37,947 nt of DNA from Betaproteobacteria bacterium. Its GTDB lineage: Bacteria; Pseudomonadota; Gammaproteobacteria; Burkholderiales; CAIKXV01. Under the pieces are notes generated by a model that did not search any database, had not been told where the DNA came from, and was given only the letters and a program-made list of their open reading frames with translations. How positions within the stretch are numbered: the first letter of the stretch is position 1; each line of letters opens with the position of its first letter. Both the position numbers and the translations under genes were made by a program. This document shows, in pieces, positions 8,546 to 16,669 of the stretch. The stretch covers positions 1-37,947 of the forward strand of contig CANHBC010000010.1 in NCBI GenBank assembly GCA_947458835.1. The letters run 5' to 3'.

Positions 8546-8647
8546 GGTGTGGTCATTGAGAACATTCCGGTGCCTGGCAGTGCGCTGATTACTGCCAGCG
8601 GGCTGGCGCTGTTCGGCCTGCTGCGCAAGAAAGGTCGCAGCGCGTAG
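8546..8647 (+). pseudogene. Orphaned PEP-CTERM sorting signal, in frame after the TAG
   Basis: Directly after TAG 8543-8545, the same frame reads ENIPVPGSALITASGLALFG then LLRKKGRSA and a TAG at 8645-8647. This is a complete PEP-CTERM signal: a VPxP motif, a hydrophobic segment and a basic end. Its reading frame and position match the preceding gene exactly, so the original protein had about 217 residues. Confidence 0.75.
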
Positions 8648-8663
8648 CAGCAGGAACGATTGT

Positions 8664-8684
8664 CCGCGGGCTGTACGCCCGTGG
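8664..8684. terminator. Hairpin downstream of the second PEP-CTERM gene
   Basis: CCGCGGGC and GCCCGTGG can pair (one G-T) around a small loop, 16 bases after the second stop at 8647. Its place suits transcription ending after the sorting signal rather than at the TAG. No T-run follows. The remaining bases up to 8904 hold nothing I recognise apart from the dehydratase leader. Confidence 0.3.
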
Positions 8685-8904
8685 CCATGTCGCTTCGGCC
8701 CTCGACCTCACCGACTTCTGAGACCCGCATCACATGATGGTCATCGAAGCTGCAGGCCGTCGCCGATGAATCGAGCGCTCCCCGTGCCTGGGCGCAGCCT
8801 CTGCCTCGCACCGTAGCGGCACCGCGGGCCGCCTCCGGTGCCCGACGGCGCGGTCCCGCGCGCTGCCTTACACTCGCGGCCACACACCACGGACGGGCAC
8901 CGAG

Positions 8905-10635
8905 ATGGCAGACGACACTCCGCGCGGCATGAAGAAGGGCCTCACCGCTTACGGTGACCAGGGCTTCTCGTTGTTCCTGCGCAAGGCCTTCATCAAGGCC
9001 ATGGGTTACACCGAGGATTCGCTGAACCGTCCGATCATCGGCATCACGAACACCTTCTCCGGATACAACGCCTGCCACCGCAACGTCCCCGACCTGATCG
9101 AAGGCATCAAGCGGGGCGTGATGCTCGCCGGTGGCCTGCCAGTCGAGTTCCCGGTGGTCTCGCTGCACGAATCGTTCGCGCATCCGACCAGCATGTACCT
9201 TCGCAACCTGATGGCGATCGACACGGAAGAGATGGTCCGTGCACAGCCGATGGACGCCTGCGTGCTGATCGGTGGTTGCGACAAGACGGTGCCCGCGCTG
9301 CTGATGGGCGCGGCCAGCGCGAACGTGCCTTCGGTACTGATGGTCACCGGGCCCATGATGACCGGCGACCACAAGGGCGAGCGGTTGGGCGCCTGCACCG
9401 ACTGCCGCCGCTTCTGGGGCAAGTACCGAGGCAAGGAGATTGACGCCCGCGAGATCGGCGAGATCGAGGAAAAGCTCTGCCCGACCGCCGGCACCTGCAT
9501 GGTGATGGGCACCGCCAGCACGATGGCCTGCTGCGCTGAGGCGCTGGGCATGATGATCCCCGGCGGGGCGGCGATACCGGCGGTGATGGCCGATCGCATC
9601 CGCAACGCAGAAGAGACCGGCGCGCGGGCGGTGGCGATCGCCGCCGAGGGGCTCACGCCGGACAAGGTGATGACCCAGGCAGCTTTCGAGAACGCGCTGA
9701 CCATGCTGCTGGCGGTCGGTGGCTCCACCAACGCGCTGATCCACATGGCCGCCATCGCCGCGCGGCTGGGTTTCGAACTCGACCTCGAAGGCTTCGACCG
9801 GATGGGTCGGAAGACGCCGGTGCTGGTGGACCTCAAGCCTACCGGACAGGGCTACATGGAAGACCTGTACCGCGCCGGTGGTGCCACGACCATCATGCGC
9901 CAGCTGAAGCCGCTGCTGAACCTGGACGCACTCACCATCACCGGGCGCACGCTCGGCGAGAACCTCGACGCGGCGCCGCCTGACTGGGACCAGAAGGTCG
10001 TGCGCGGCTTCGACGACCCGGTGTACCGGGACGGCGCGATGGTGGTGCTGCGCGGCAACCTCGCCCCCGGCGGCGCGATCATCAAGCAGTGCGCGGCCTC
10101 GCAGGCGCTGCTGCAGCACGAGGGCAGGGCGGTGGTGTTCTCGTCGCTTGCGGACCTCGCCGAGCGCATCGACGCCCCGGCACTGGACGTGACGCCGGAC
10201 GACATCCTGGTGCTGCAGAACTCCGGCCCCAAGGGCGTCCCGGGCATGCCCGAATCGGGCTATCTGCCGATCCCGAAGAAGCTCGCGGAGCAGGGCGTGA
10301 AGGACATGGTGCGGGTCTCCGACGCGCGGATGAGCGGCACGGCGTTCGGCACCATCGTGCTGCACGTGTCACCGGAGTCCGCGGTCGGCGGGCCGCTCGC
10401 GCTGGTGCGCAACGGTGACCGCATCCGCCTCGACACCGCCGGGCGGCGCATCGACCTGCTGGTCAGCGACGCGGAACTTGCCGAGCGCCGCGCCGCGTGG
10501 GTCGCGCCCGAGCCCAGGCCCGAAGACCGCCGGGGCTATCGCAAGCTCTACATGGAGGACATCGAGCAGGCGGAGCGTGGCGTGGACTTCGCGTTCATGC
10601 GGGCACCGACGCGCGGAGTGGTGCCGCGCGCGTGA
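8905..10635 (+). CDS. IlvD/Edd-family dehydratase (probably a sugar-acid dehydratase)
   Basis: A full-length, 576-residue [2Fe-2S] dehydratase. The three cluster cysteines are at Cys57 (YNACHRN), Cys125 (GGCDKT) and Cys198 (PTAGTCMVMG). These nearly coincide with Cys59, Cys127 and Cys200 known in Rhizobium L-arabinonate dehydratase. Metal-site residues Glu89, Asp126 and the modifiable Lys127 are present, as is the catalytic Ser of the SDARMSG motif (about Ser477). The reaction is loss of water from a 2,3-dihydroxy acid to a 2-keto acid. Three-cysteine members include both dihydroxy-acid and pentonate/hexonate dehydratases. Since no branched-chain amino acid genes lie near and a UxaA-type dehydratase is in the same region, sugar-acid catabolism is the better guess. 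It stands alone on the plus strand, convergent with tal. Confidence 0.92.
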   Translation: MADDTPRGMKKGLTAYGDQGFSLFLRKAFIKAMGYTEDSLNRPIIGITNTFSGYNACHRNVPDLIEGIKRGVMLAGGLPVEFPVVSLHESFAHPTSMYLRNLMAIDTEEMVRAQPMDACVLIGGCDKTVPALLMGAASANVPSVLMVTGPMMTGDHKGERLGACTDCRRFWGKYRGKEIDAREIGEIEEKLCPTAGTCMVMGTASTMACCAEALGMMIPGGAAIPAVMADRIRNAEETGARAVAIAAEGLTPDKVMTQAAFENALTMLLAVGGSTNALIHMAAIAARLGFELDLEGFDRMGRKTPVLVDLKPTGQGYMEDLYRAGGATTIMRQLKPLLNLDALTITGRTLGENLDAAPPDWDQKVVRGFDDPVYRDGAMVVLRGNLAPGGAIIKQCAASQALLQHEGRAVVFSSLADLAERIDAPALDVTPDDILVLQNSGPKGVPGMPESGYLPIPKKLAEQGVKDMVRVSDARMSGTAFGTIVLHVSPESAVGGPLALVRNGDRIRLDTAGRRIDLLVSDAELAERRAAWVAPEPRPEDRRGYRKLYMEDIEQAERGVDFAFMRAPTRGVVPRA

Positions 10636-10642
10636 CCGGCAG

Positions 10643-10665
10643 CGGGGCGCGGACTTCGCGCCCCG
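10643..10665. terminator. 9-bp hairpin between convergent dehydratase and tal genes
   Basis: A perfect inverted repeat, CGGGGCGCG / CGCGCCCCG with a 5-base loop, begins 7 bases after the dehydratase stop and ends 13 bases before the tal stop. It is a good candidate for a bidirectional terminator, although neither side has a long T-run. Confidence 0.5.
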
Positions 10666-10677
10666 GAGATGTCCGCT

Positions 10678-11784
10678 TCAGCCCACCGCCTTCATCCGCG
10701 CATCGAGCGTACCCAGCAGTTCGTGCCAGGACTTCACGAAGGCGGCTGCACCGTCCTGCTGCAGCTTCAGCGCGAGCGCGTCGATGTCCACGCCTGCCGC
10801 CCGGATCATCGCCAGCGTCGCGGCCGGTTCGCCATTGCGGCCCGCACCGATCGTGCCGGCCACCCTGCCGTGGTCGGCGAAAGCGAGCAGCGTTTTCTCG
10901 GGCATAGTATTGACCGTGTCCGATGCGGCGAGCGCCTCGACGTACAGTGTGTCGGGGGCGGCCGGATCCTTGGTGCCGGTGCTGGCCCACAGCAGGCGCT
11001 GGGGATGCGCGCCGGCGGCCACCACCCGCTTCCAGCGGGCGGTGGCGAGCAGTCCACGGTAGGCAAGCCAAGCCTGCTGGCCGACCGCGATGCCCAGGCG
11101 GTTGTTCGACGCGGGCGCTACCTTGCCGGCGACCGCGGCATCCCAGCGGCTGATGAACAGGGAGGCCACCGAATCGACGCGCGGATCGAGTCCGGCGTCG
11201 AGCCGGCGTTCGATACCGCGCAGCCAGGCCTCGGCGGCCGCCTCGTACTGCGCACAGGAGAACAGCAGCGTGACGTTGACCGGCACGCCGGCGAAGATGG
11301 CTTCCTCGATCGCCGGCAGCCCCTCCGGCGTACCCGGGATCTTCACGAACAGGTTCGGCCGCGCGGCCAGTCGATGGATATGCAGCGCCTCGGCGATGGT
11401 GCCGGTGGTGTCGCTCGCCAGCAGCGGCGAGACTTCCATCGACACCCAGCCATCCACGCCGCCGGTGCGCTGGAACACCGGCAGGAACAGGTCAGCGGCC
11501 CGGCGCAGGTCTTCAAGCGCGAGTTCGACGAACAGCGCCTCGCCGGAGAGGCCGGCCTTCGCCCGGGCTGCGATGCCCGCATCGTAGGCCGGGCTGCCGC
11601 CGATCGCCCCGGCGAAGATCGTCGGGTTCGAGGTCAGCCCGGTCACCGACAGTTCGGCGATGTAGCGCGCGAGCGTGCCGTTGTCGAGCAGGTCGCGCGT
11701 GATGTTGTCCAGCCAGAGGCTCTGGCCGAGGTCGTGCAGCCCGCGGGTGGCGGCGTTGGGGCGGGGGCTTGCGTGTGCGTTCAT
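10678..11784 (-). CDS. tal: Transaldolase
   Basis: A 368-residue transaldolase of the longer bacterial subfamily (mycobacterial/cyanobacterial type). It transfers the dihydroxyacetone unit between sedoheptulose 7-phosphate and glyceraldehyde 3-phosphate in the non-oxidative pentose phosphate pathway. Recognised parts are QSLWLDNITR near the N-terminus, SVTGLTSNPTIF (46-57), and NLFVKIPGTPEG with the Schiff-base Lys148. VNVTLLFS and ISRWDAAV follow. The C-terminal part holds LLWASTGTKDP and NTMPEKTLLAFADHG. It is the last gene of the minus-strand series, 79 bases after the SDR gene. ATG 11784 is the natural family start although its ribosome site is weak. Nothing suggests loss of function. Confidence 0.96.
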   Translation of the reverse strand: MNAHASPRPNAATRGLHDLGQSLWLDNITRDLLDNGTLARYIAELSVTGLTSNPTIFAGAIGGSPAYDAGIAARAKAGLSGEALFVELALEDLRRAADLFLPVFQRTGGVDGWVSMEVSPLLASDTTGTIAEALHIHRLAARPNLFVKIPGTPEGLPAIEEAIFAGVPVNVTLLFSCAQYEAAAEAWLRGIERRLDAGLDPRVDSVASLFISRWDAAVAGKVAPASNNRLGIAVGQQAWLAYRGLLATARWKRVVAAGAHPQRLLWASTGTKDPAAPDTLYVEALAASDTVNTMPEKTLLAFADHGRVAGTIGAGRNGEPAATLAMIRAAGVDIDALALKLQQDGAAAFVKSWHELLGTLDARMKAVG

Positions 11785-11863
11785 CGGGGTGGCGGGACGG
11801 ATGTCGGATGCGACATGGTAGCGCCACCCCGTGGCAGGCAGTGTTAAGCCGACCTTCTGCAGG

Positions 11864-12637
11864 CTACAGAACGCCCGACAGGCCGCCGTCGACGTTCACG
11901 CAGGTGCCGGTGATGTAGCCGGCGGCATCGGAGACCAGGAAGGTGATCGCGTTGCCCATGTCCTCCGGATCGCCCATCCGCTGCAGCGGGACCACCTTCG
12001 CGTTGCGGGCGTAATGTTCCTCGACCGTCAGCTTGTTGCGCTGGGCACCGCGGGCCTGCTGTGGTGTCTTGATCTTGCCGACACAGACCACGTTGACGCG
12101 GATGTTGTGCGGGCCGAGTTCCTTCGACAGTGCCTTGGCCAGGGTCGCGCCAGCCTGGCGGCTGACCACCGTTGGCAGCTGGTTGGCGCCCGGCGTCGCC
12201 GCGGCGGCCATCGTGAGGTTGATGATCGAGCCGGATTTCTGCGCCTTCATGTAGGGCAGCACCAGCCGGATCAGGCGCATCGGCGCAAACAGCTTGACCG
12301 AGACGTCCTCCTGCCAGCGCGCCTCGTCGACCTCGTCGAACGACAGCTGGCCGGAGCCGCCGGCGTTGTTGACCAGGATGTCGATCCTGCCGAAGCGGTC
12401 GTGTACCTGCTTCACCCACTGCTGCATCTGCTCCGCATCGGTGGCATCTCCCTGGAAGGCGAGCACCGTGGCGCCGATGGCCTGCAGTTCCTTCTCGACG
12501 GCCGCCAGCGGCTCGGCGCGGCGTGCGCAGAGGGAGACGATCGCACCCTCCTTCGCCAGGCAGAGTGCGGTGGCGCGGCCGATGCCTTCACTGCCGCCAG
12601 TGATCAGGGCGACCTTGCCCTTGAGTCCGAGTTCCAT
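11864..12637 (-). CDS. Short-chain dehydrogenase-like protein with replaced catalytic residues
   Basis: A 257-residue SDR fold protein. The cofactor site is intact: TGGSEGIG (13-20), CARR (38-41), GDAT (63-66) and NNAG (90-93). Spacing from the classical Ser (+13 to Tyr, +4 to Lys) places the catalytic positions at Met143, Thr156 and Arg160 (NLTMAAAA, then PTVVSRQAG), so Ser, Tyr and Lys are all replaced. The C-terminus (ITGTCVNVDGGLSGVL) is ordinary. From memory, a subgroup of SDRs has a similar SRAAG-type segment, so this is probably a stable lineage and not decay. Such a protein may bind NAD(P) without standard reductase chemistry. ATG 12637 has a good site (GGAAGGAA). A TAGAAT hexamer on the minus strand at 12671-12676 may be its own -10 box. 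Confidence 0.88.
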   Translation of the reverse strand: MELGLKGKVALITGGSEGIGRATALCLAKEGAIVSLCARRAEPLAAVEKELQAIGATVLAFQGDATDAEQMQQWVKQVHDRFGRIDILVNNAGGSGQLSFDEVDEARWQEDVSVKLFAPMRLIRLVLPYMKAQKSGSIINLTMAAAATPGANQLPTVVSRQAGATLAKALSKELGPHNIRVNVVCVGKIKTPQQARGAQRNKLTVEEHYARNAKVVPLQRMGDPEDMGNAITFLVSDAAGYITGTCVNVDGGLSGVL

Positions 12638-12690
12638 TGCGTTCCTTCCGGGTGTGTGAAGCGTCGAGGCATTCTAACTCGGGGGACGCG

Positions 12691-15390
12691 TCATCCCGCG
12701 CGGCCACGCAGCACGGCCTTCTCCACTTCCAGCACCACCAGCAGCGCCACGCCGGCCAGCAGGATGATGGCGCCCCACTGCAACGGCAAGGGCTCGGTGT
12801 GGAACAGTGCGTTCATCGGCGGCGCAGAGGTGAACAGCAACTGCAGCACCAACACGCCGGATACCGCAGCCAGCACGCGCGGGGTACCGCGTACGCCCCG
12901 CCAGGTGAACGAGGGGGCCTTCAGGTAGCGCACGCTGAACAGGTAGAACACCTCCATGCAGACCAGGGTGTTGACCGCGGCCGTGCGCGCGGCCTCGATG
13001 CTCGCGCCCTGCGAGAGCGTCCACTCGAACATGCCGAAGATGCCTGTGAGGAACAGGCTGGACACGAACACGATGCGCCACGCCAGGAAGCGCGACAGCA
13101 GCGGTTCGCCGACCGGCCGGGGCGGACGGCGCATCACGCCGGCCTCGGTCGGTTCGAAGGCGAGCACCATCGCCAGCGCGACCGAGCTCACCATGTTCAC
13201 CCACAGCACCTGGGCCGGCAGGATCGGCAGCGCGATCCCGAGCAGCACGGCCAGCAGCAGGGTCAGGGACTCGCCACCGTTGACCGGCAGCAGGAAGGTG
13301 ATCGTCTTCCTCAGGTTGTCGTACACCGTGCGTCCTTCCTCGACCGCATGGGCGATGGACGCGAAGTTGTCGTCTGCGAGCACGACCGCGCCGGCCTGCT
13401 TCGCGGCCTCGGTGCCCTTGCGGCCCATCGCGACGCCGACATCGGCCTGCCTGAGCGCCGGGGCGTCGTTGATCCCGTCGCCGGTCATCGCGACGATCTC
13501 GCCGTTGGCCTGCAGCGCCTGCACCAGGCGAAGCTTGTGTTCCGGACTCGCCCGCGCGAATACGTGTGCCTCGCGTACCGCCTCGCGCAGCGCGACATCG
13601 TCCATTGCCTCGACCTGCGGTCCGGTGATCGCCGGCTGGCCACCGGCCATGCCCAGCTGCCTGGCGATCGCGGCGGCGGTGACGGCATGGTCTCCGGTGA
13701 TCATCACCACGCGGATGCCGGCCGCCTGGCAGCGGGCGACAGCCTGAACCGCTTCCGGCCTGGGCGGATCGATGATGCCGACGATGCCCAGCAGCGTGAG
13801 CGATTGCTCGATATCGGCATGCTGCAGGTCATGCCGGTCGCCGGGCAGTACCCGCGCGGCGAGCGCGAGCACGCGCCGGCCGGCACCGGCCTGTCCTTCG
13901 ATGGCACTGCGCCAGGCGGCTTCATCCAGCGGTTCGTCGCGGCCGTCGCGACCGGCCTGGCGGTCACACATCGCGAGCACGCGCTCGGGCGCACCCTTCA
14001 CCTGCACGACCGTCGTGTCGCCGTCCGGATGCAGCGTGGCCATGAATCGGTGCGCTGACTCGAACGGGATCAGGTCCAGCCGTTCGCGCTCGAGCCTGAG
14101 CTCGGTCGGGTTGATCCCCGCCTTCATCGCCAGCGTGAGCAGGGCGCCTTCGGTCGGGTCGCCCGCCAGGTGCCAGCCGCCGGCGTCCTCGTGCAGGCTG
14201 GCATCGTTGCACAGCGCAGCGACCTGGGCCAGCCGCATCAGCACCGGCTCGTTCACGGCCGCCCGCGCGGGATCCAGCGGCTGCCCGTCGCGCGAGATCG
14301 TGCCCTTCGGTGCATAACCGGCGCCGTCGACGTCGAACGTCCGCCCGGCGCAGGCCACCGACTGGACGGTCATCTCGTTGCGGGTGAGCGTGCCGGTCTT
14401 GTCGGAGCAGATGACGGTCACCGAGCCCAGGGTCTCCACGGCGGGCAGCCGCCGGACCACCGCGTGGCGGCGGGCCATGCGCTGCACGCCGATGGCCAGC
14501 GTGATGGTGAGGATCGCGGGCAGGCCCTCCGGGATCGCAGCCACCGCAAGGCCGATCGCGGCGATGAAGGTTTCCGCGGTGCCCATGTCGCGCACCTGGG
14601 TACCGAAGGCGAACAGCGCTGCCGCGGCGGCCAGGATCACCAGCGTCAACCGTCGGCCGAATGCGCTCATCTTCCGGAGCAGCGGCGTGGTGCCCGGTTC
14701 GACCGATTCGAGCATGCGCCCGATGCGGCCGATCTCGGTGTTTGCGCCGGTGGCCACCACCACCGCGCGTGCCTGCCCCTGGGTCACCAGCGTGCCGGCA
14801 TAGCCCATGCACAGCCGGTCGCCGATCGCGGCATCGACGGCGACGGGGGCGGTGTCCTTGTCCACCGGCATCGATTCGCCGGTGAGCGCGGACTCGTCCA
14901 CGCGCAGGTTGCGTGCCTGCAGCAGTCGCACGTCGGCGGGCAGGCTGTCGCCGGAGGCGAGCAGCACGATATCGCCCGGAACCAGGTCGGCGGCGTCGAT
15001 GTCGTGCTGGACGCCGTCACGCAGCACCACGGCATGGGGCGCGAGCAGGTGGCGGATCGCCTGCAGTGCACGCTCGGCCTTACCCTCCTGCACGAACCCG
15101 ATCACCGCGTTGAGCAGCACGACCGCGGCGATCACGCCGCTGTCGATCAGGTGACCCATCGCAGCGGTGATCGCCGCGGCGATCATCAGCACGACCAGCA
15201 GCAGGTTACTGAACTGGCGCAGCAGCCGCGCGAGGGTGCCGGGAGGACGGGCTTCTGCGAGACGGTTCGGGCCGCACGCTGCAAGGCGGCGCAGGGCTTC
15301 GGGCTGGCCGAGGCCGTGCATCCCGGTACCCATCGCCTGCAGGGCAGTCGCCGCTTCGGAGGCATGCCACGGGGCATCGGGATGCGTCAT
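12691..15390 (-). CDS. P-type cation-transporting ATPase (P2-like)
   Basis: An 899-residue ion pump of the inner membrane. Order of parts: N-terminal cation-ATPase domain (LRRLAACGPNRL), TM1-2, actuator domain with the TGES motif (ALTGESMPVDKD), TM3-4 with PEGLPA, phosphorylation motif DKTGT (Asp330), nucleotide domain (KGAPERVLAMC), hinge TGDGINDAPALRQADVG, and TM5-10. Compared with SERCA, Asn and Glu of TM5 (NGGES) and Asn of TM6 (WVNMV, Asn732) are kept. The TM6 Thr-Asp pair that binds both calcium ions is Ser735-Ser736 here. Calcium transport is therefore doubtful and the ion is unknown. ATG 15390 follows the upstream gene by 28 bases; the longer frame to 15462 would overlap that gene. 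It may be co-transcribed with the catabolic genes. Confidence 0.93.
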   Translation of the reverse strand: MTHPDAPWHASEAATALQAMGTGMHGLGQPEALRRLAACGPNRLAEARPPGTLARLLRQFSNLLLVVLMIAAAITAAMGHLIDSGVIAAVVLLNAVIGFVQEGKAERALQAIRHLLAPHAVVLRDGVQHDIDAADLVPGDIVLLASGDSLPADVRLLQARNLRVDESALTGESMPVDKDTAPVAVDAAIGDRLCMGYAGTLVTQGQARAVVVATGANTEIGRIGRMLESVEPGTTPLLRKMSAFGRRLTLVILAAAAALFAFGTQVRDMGTAETFIAAIGLAVAAIPEGLPAILTITLAIGVQRMARRHAVVRRLPAVETLGSVTVICSDKTGTLTRNEMTVQSVACAGRTFDVDGAGYAPKGTISRDGQPLDPARAAVNEPVLMRLAQVAALCNDASLHEDAGGWHLAGDPTEGALLTLAMKAGINPTELRLERERLDLIPFESAHRFMATLHPDGDTTVVQVKGAPERVLAMCDRQAGRDGRDEPLDEAAWRSAIEGQAGAGRRVLALAARVLPGDRHDLQHADIEQSLTLLGIVGIIDPPRPEAVQAVARCQAAGIRVVMITGDHAVTAAAIARQLGMAGGQPAITGPQVEAMDDVALREAVREAHVFARASPEHKLRLVQALQANGEIVAMTGDGINDAPALRQADVGVAMGRKGTEAAKQAGAVVLADDNFASIAHAVEEGRTVYDNLRKTITFLLPVNGGESLTLLLAVLLGIALPILPAQVLWVNMVSSVALAMVLAFEPTEAGVMRRPPRPVGEPLLSRFLAWRIVFVSSLFLTGIFGMFEWTLSQGASIEAARTAAVNTLVCMEVFYLFSVRYLKAPSFTWRGVRGTPRVLAAVSGVLVLQLLFTSAPPMNALFHTEPLPLQWGAIILLAGVALLVVLEVEKAVLRGRAG

Positions 15391-15418
15391 GGTGTCGCCC
15401 TGTCGGGGCCGCGGGAGT

Positions 15419-16669
15419 TCACATGGCCGACTGCAATTCCTTGATCTTTGCGAGCGGTGCACCGATCTCGCGCAACACGTTCTCCGGGCCCGGCTGCATC
15501 ATGTTCTCAGGGTGGAGGCGTTTCGGCTTGCCGTGCCACTGCACGTAGCCGCCGACCCAGCGCGAACGTGCCACGACGTGGTGGCCGAAGTTGCGCCGGC
15601 GCACATCGTACGTCGCGAGCGCGCCCGGGATGTCGCCGGGCAGGGCATCGAGCTGGTTGACCAGGTCCAGCGCATCGAGGGCGGCCTTGCTCACGCCGGC
15701 ACCGATGTGCGGGCGGGCGACGAAGGCGGCGTCGCCGAGCAGTGCGACGCGTCCCTTCGCGACCGTGGTCGACTCCAGGTCGTAGATCGCCTGGAAGAAC
15801 GGCTGCTCGGTCAGTTCGAACGCCTCGGCGATCGGCGGCGCAAGCACCTCGTGCGCGGTCTTCTTGATCGCGCGGATCACCTCCGGCCGGATCAGCGGCG
15901 GTGCGATCGACTGGCCGTGGCAACGGCCGCTGGCGTCTGTGCAGAGGTCGGGCAGTTGCGTGTGCTCGTCGGTGGGACGGTACCAGACGAAGTTGTAGCC
16001 ACGATGGCCCGGGCGCACGTCGTCGCCCTTGCCCGGCACCGGGTAGGCCAGCATCATCTCGCCCTCGGGCAGGCCGAACGCGTAGTTGGGCATGAGCTGC
16101 GCATGCAGCGCCGGGGGCATGGCGCTCTCCTGGAGCACGCCCCGCCAGGCGATGTACCCCACGTACACCGGCAGGGCCGACGGTTGCCAGAGCCCGCGCA
16201 GCGTCGATCGGATGCCGTCTGCGCCGACCAGCAGGTCGCATTCGTCGCGCGTGCCGTCCGACAGTTCGACCACGACGCGGTCGTCGTGCTCGGTGAAGCC
16301 GGTGAGCGCGGTGCCGGGCCGGTAGCAGCGATCGGGCAGCATCGCCTTCAGCGGGCGGTACACGCGTGCCCACGCACTCATGATCTGCGGTACGGTCAGC
16401 TCGTGCACCAGAGAGCCGTCACGGTCGAGGCAAATCCGCCGGTTCACCGCGACGCCGATCGTCTCGTCGATGGTCACGCCCACTTCGCGCATCACCGCGA
16501 ACAGTTCCTCGTGCGTGCCGATGCCGGCGCCCCGGGTGGCGAGGTCGTCGCTCGCGCGCTCGTAGACCTTCACGTCCCAGCCCCGGGCGAGCAGCAGGTT
16601 GGCGCCGAACAGGCCGCCGAGCGAGCCGCCGATGACGATCGCGCGGCCCTTGCCTTTCGTGGGTTCCAT
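15419..16669 (-). CDS. FAD-dependent monooxygenase (aromatic hydroxylase family)
   Basis: A 416-residue class A flavoprotein hydroxylase. It carries the N-terminal dinucleotide fold (AIVIGGSLGGLFGANLL), the FAD/NADPH DG motif (LLVGADGIRSTLRG) and the second FAD motif (VALLGDAAFVARPHIGAG). The N-terminal sequence with RGAGIG resembles 2,6-dihydroxypyridine 3-hydroxylase-like enzymes, which hydroxylate an activated aromatic or heteroaromatic ring using NAD(P)H and oxygen. The exact substrate is not predictable. Its ATG overlaps the TGA of the amidohydrolase by one base (TGATG), with GGAAGGA as ribosome site inside the upstream gene, so the two are translationally coupled and probably act in one pathway. 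Confidence 0.92.
   Translation of the reverse strand: MEPTKGKGRAIVIGGSLGGLFGANLLLARGWDVKVYERASDDLATRGAGIGTHEELFAVMREVGVTIDETIGVAVNRRICLDRDGSLVHELTVPQIMSAWARVYRPLKAMLPDRCYRPGTALTGFTEHDDRVVVELSDGTRDECDLLVGADGIRSTLRGLWQPSALPVYVGYIAWRGVLQESAMPPALHAQLMPNYAFGLPEGEMMLAYPVPGKGDDVRPGHRGYNFVWYRPTDEHTQLPDLCTDASGRCHGQSIAPPLIRPEVIRAIKKTAHEVLAPPIAEAFELTEQPFFQAIYDLESTTVAKGRVALLGDAAFVARPHIGAGVSKAALDALDLVNQLDALPGDIPGALATYDVRRRNFGHHVVARSRWVGGYVQWHGKPKRLHPENMMQPGPENVLREIGAPLAKIKELQSAM

Noticed and set aside
8542-10365. A 607-codon open frame on the minus strand opposite the dehydratase gene
   Set aside because: It is His/Arg/Gly-rich without a domain, a typical antisense shadow of a GC-rich coding region. The plus-strand frame has all dehydratase motifs.
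12691-15390. SERCA-type calcium ATPase
   Set aside because: The TM6 Thr-Asp calcium ligands are Ser-Ser, so only a general P2-like cation pump is claimed.
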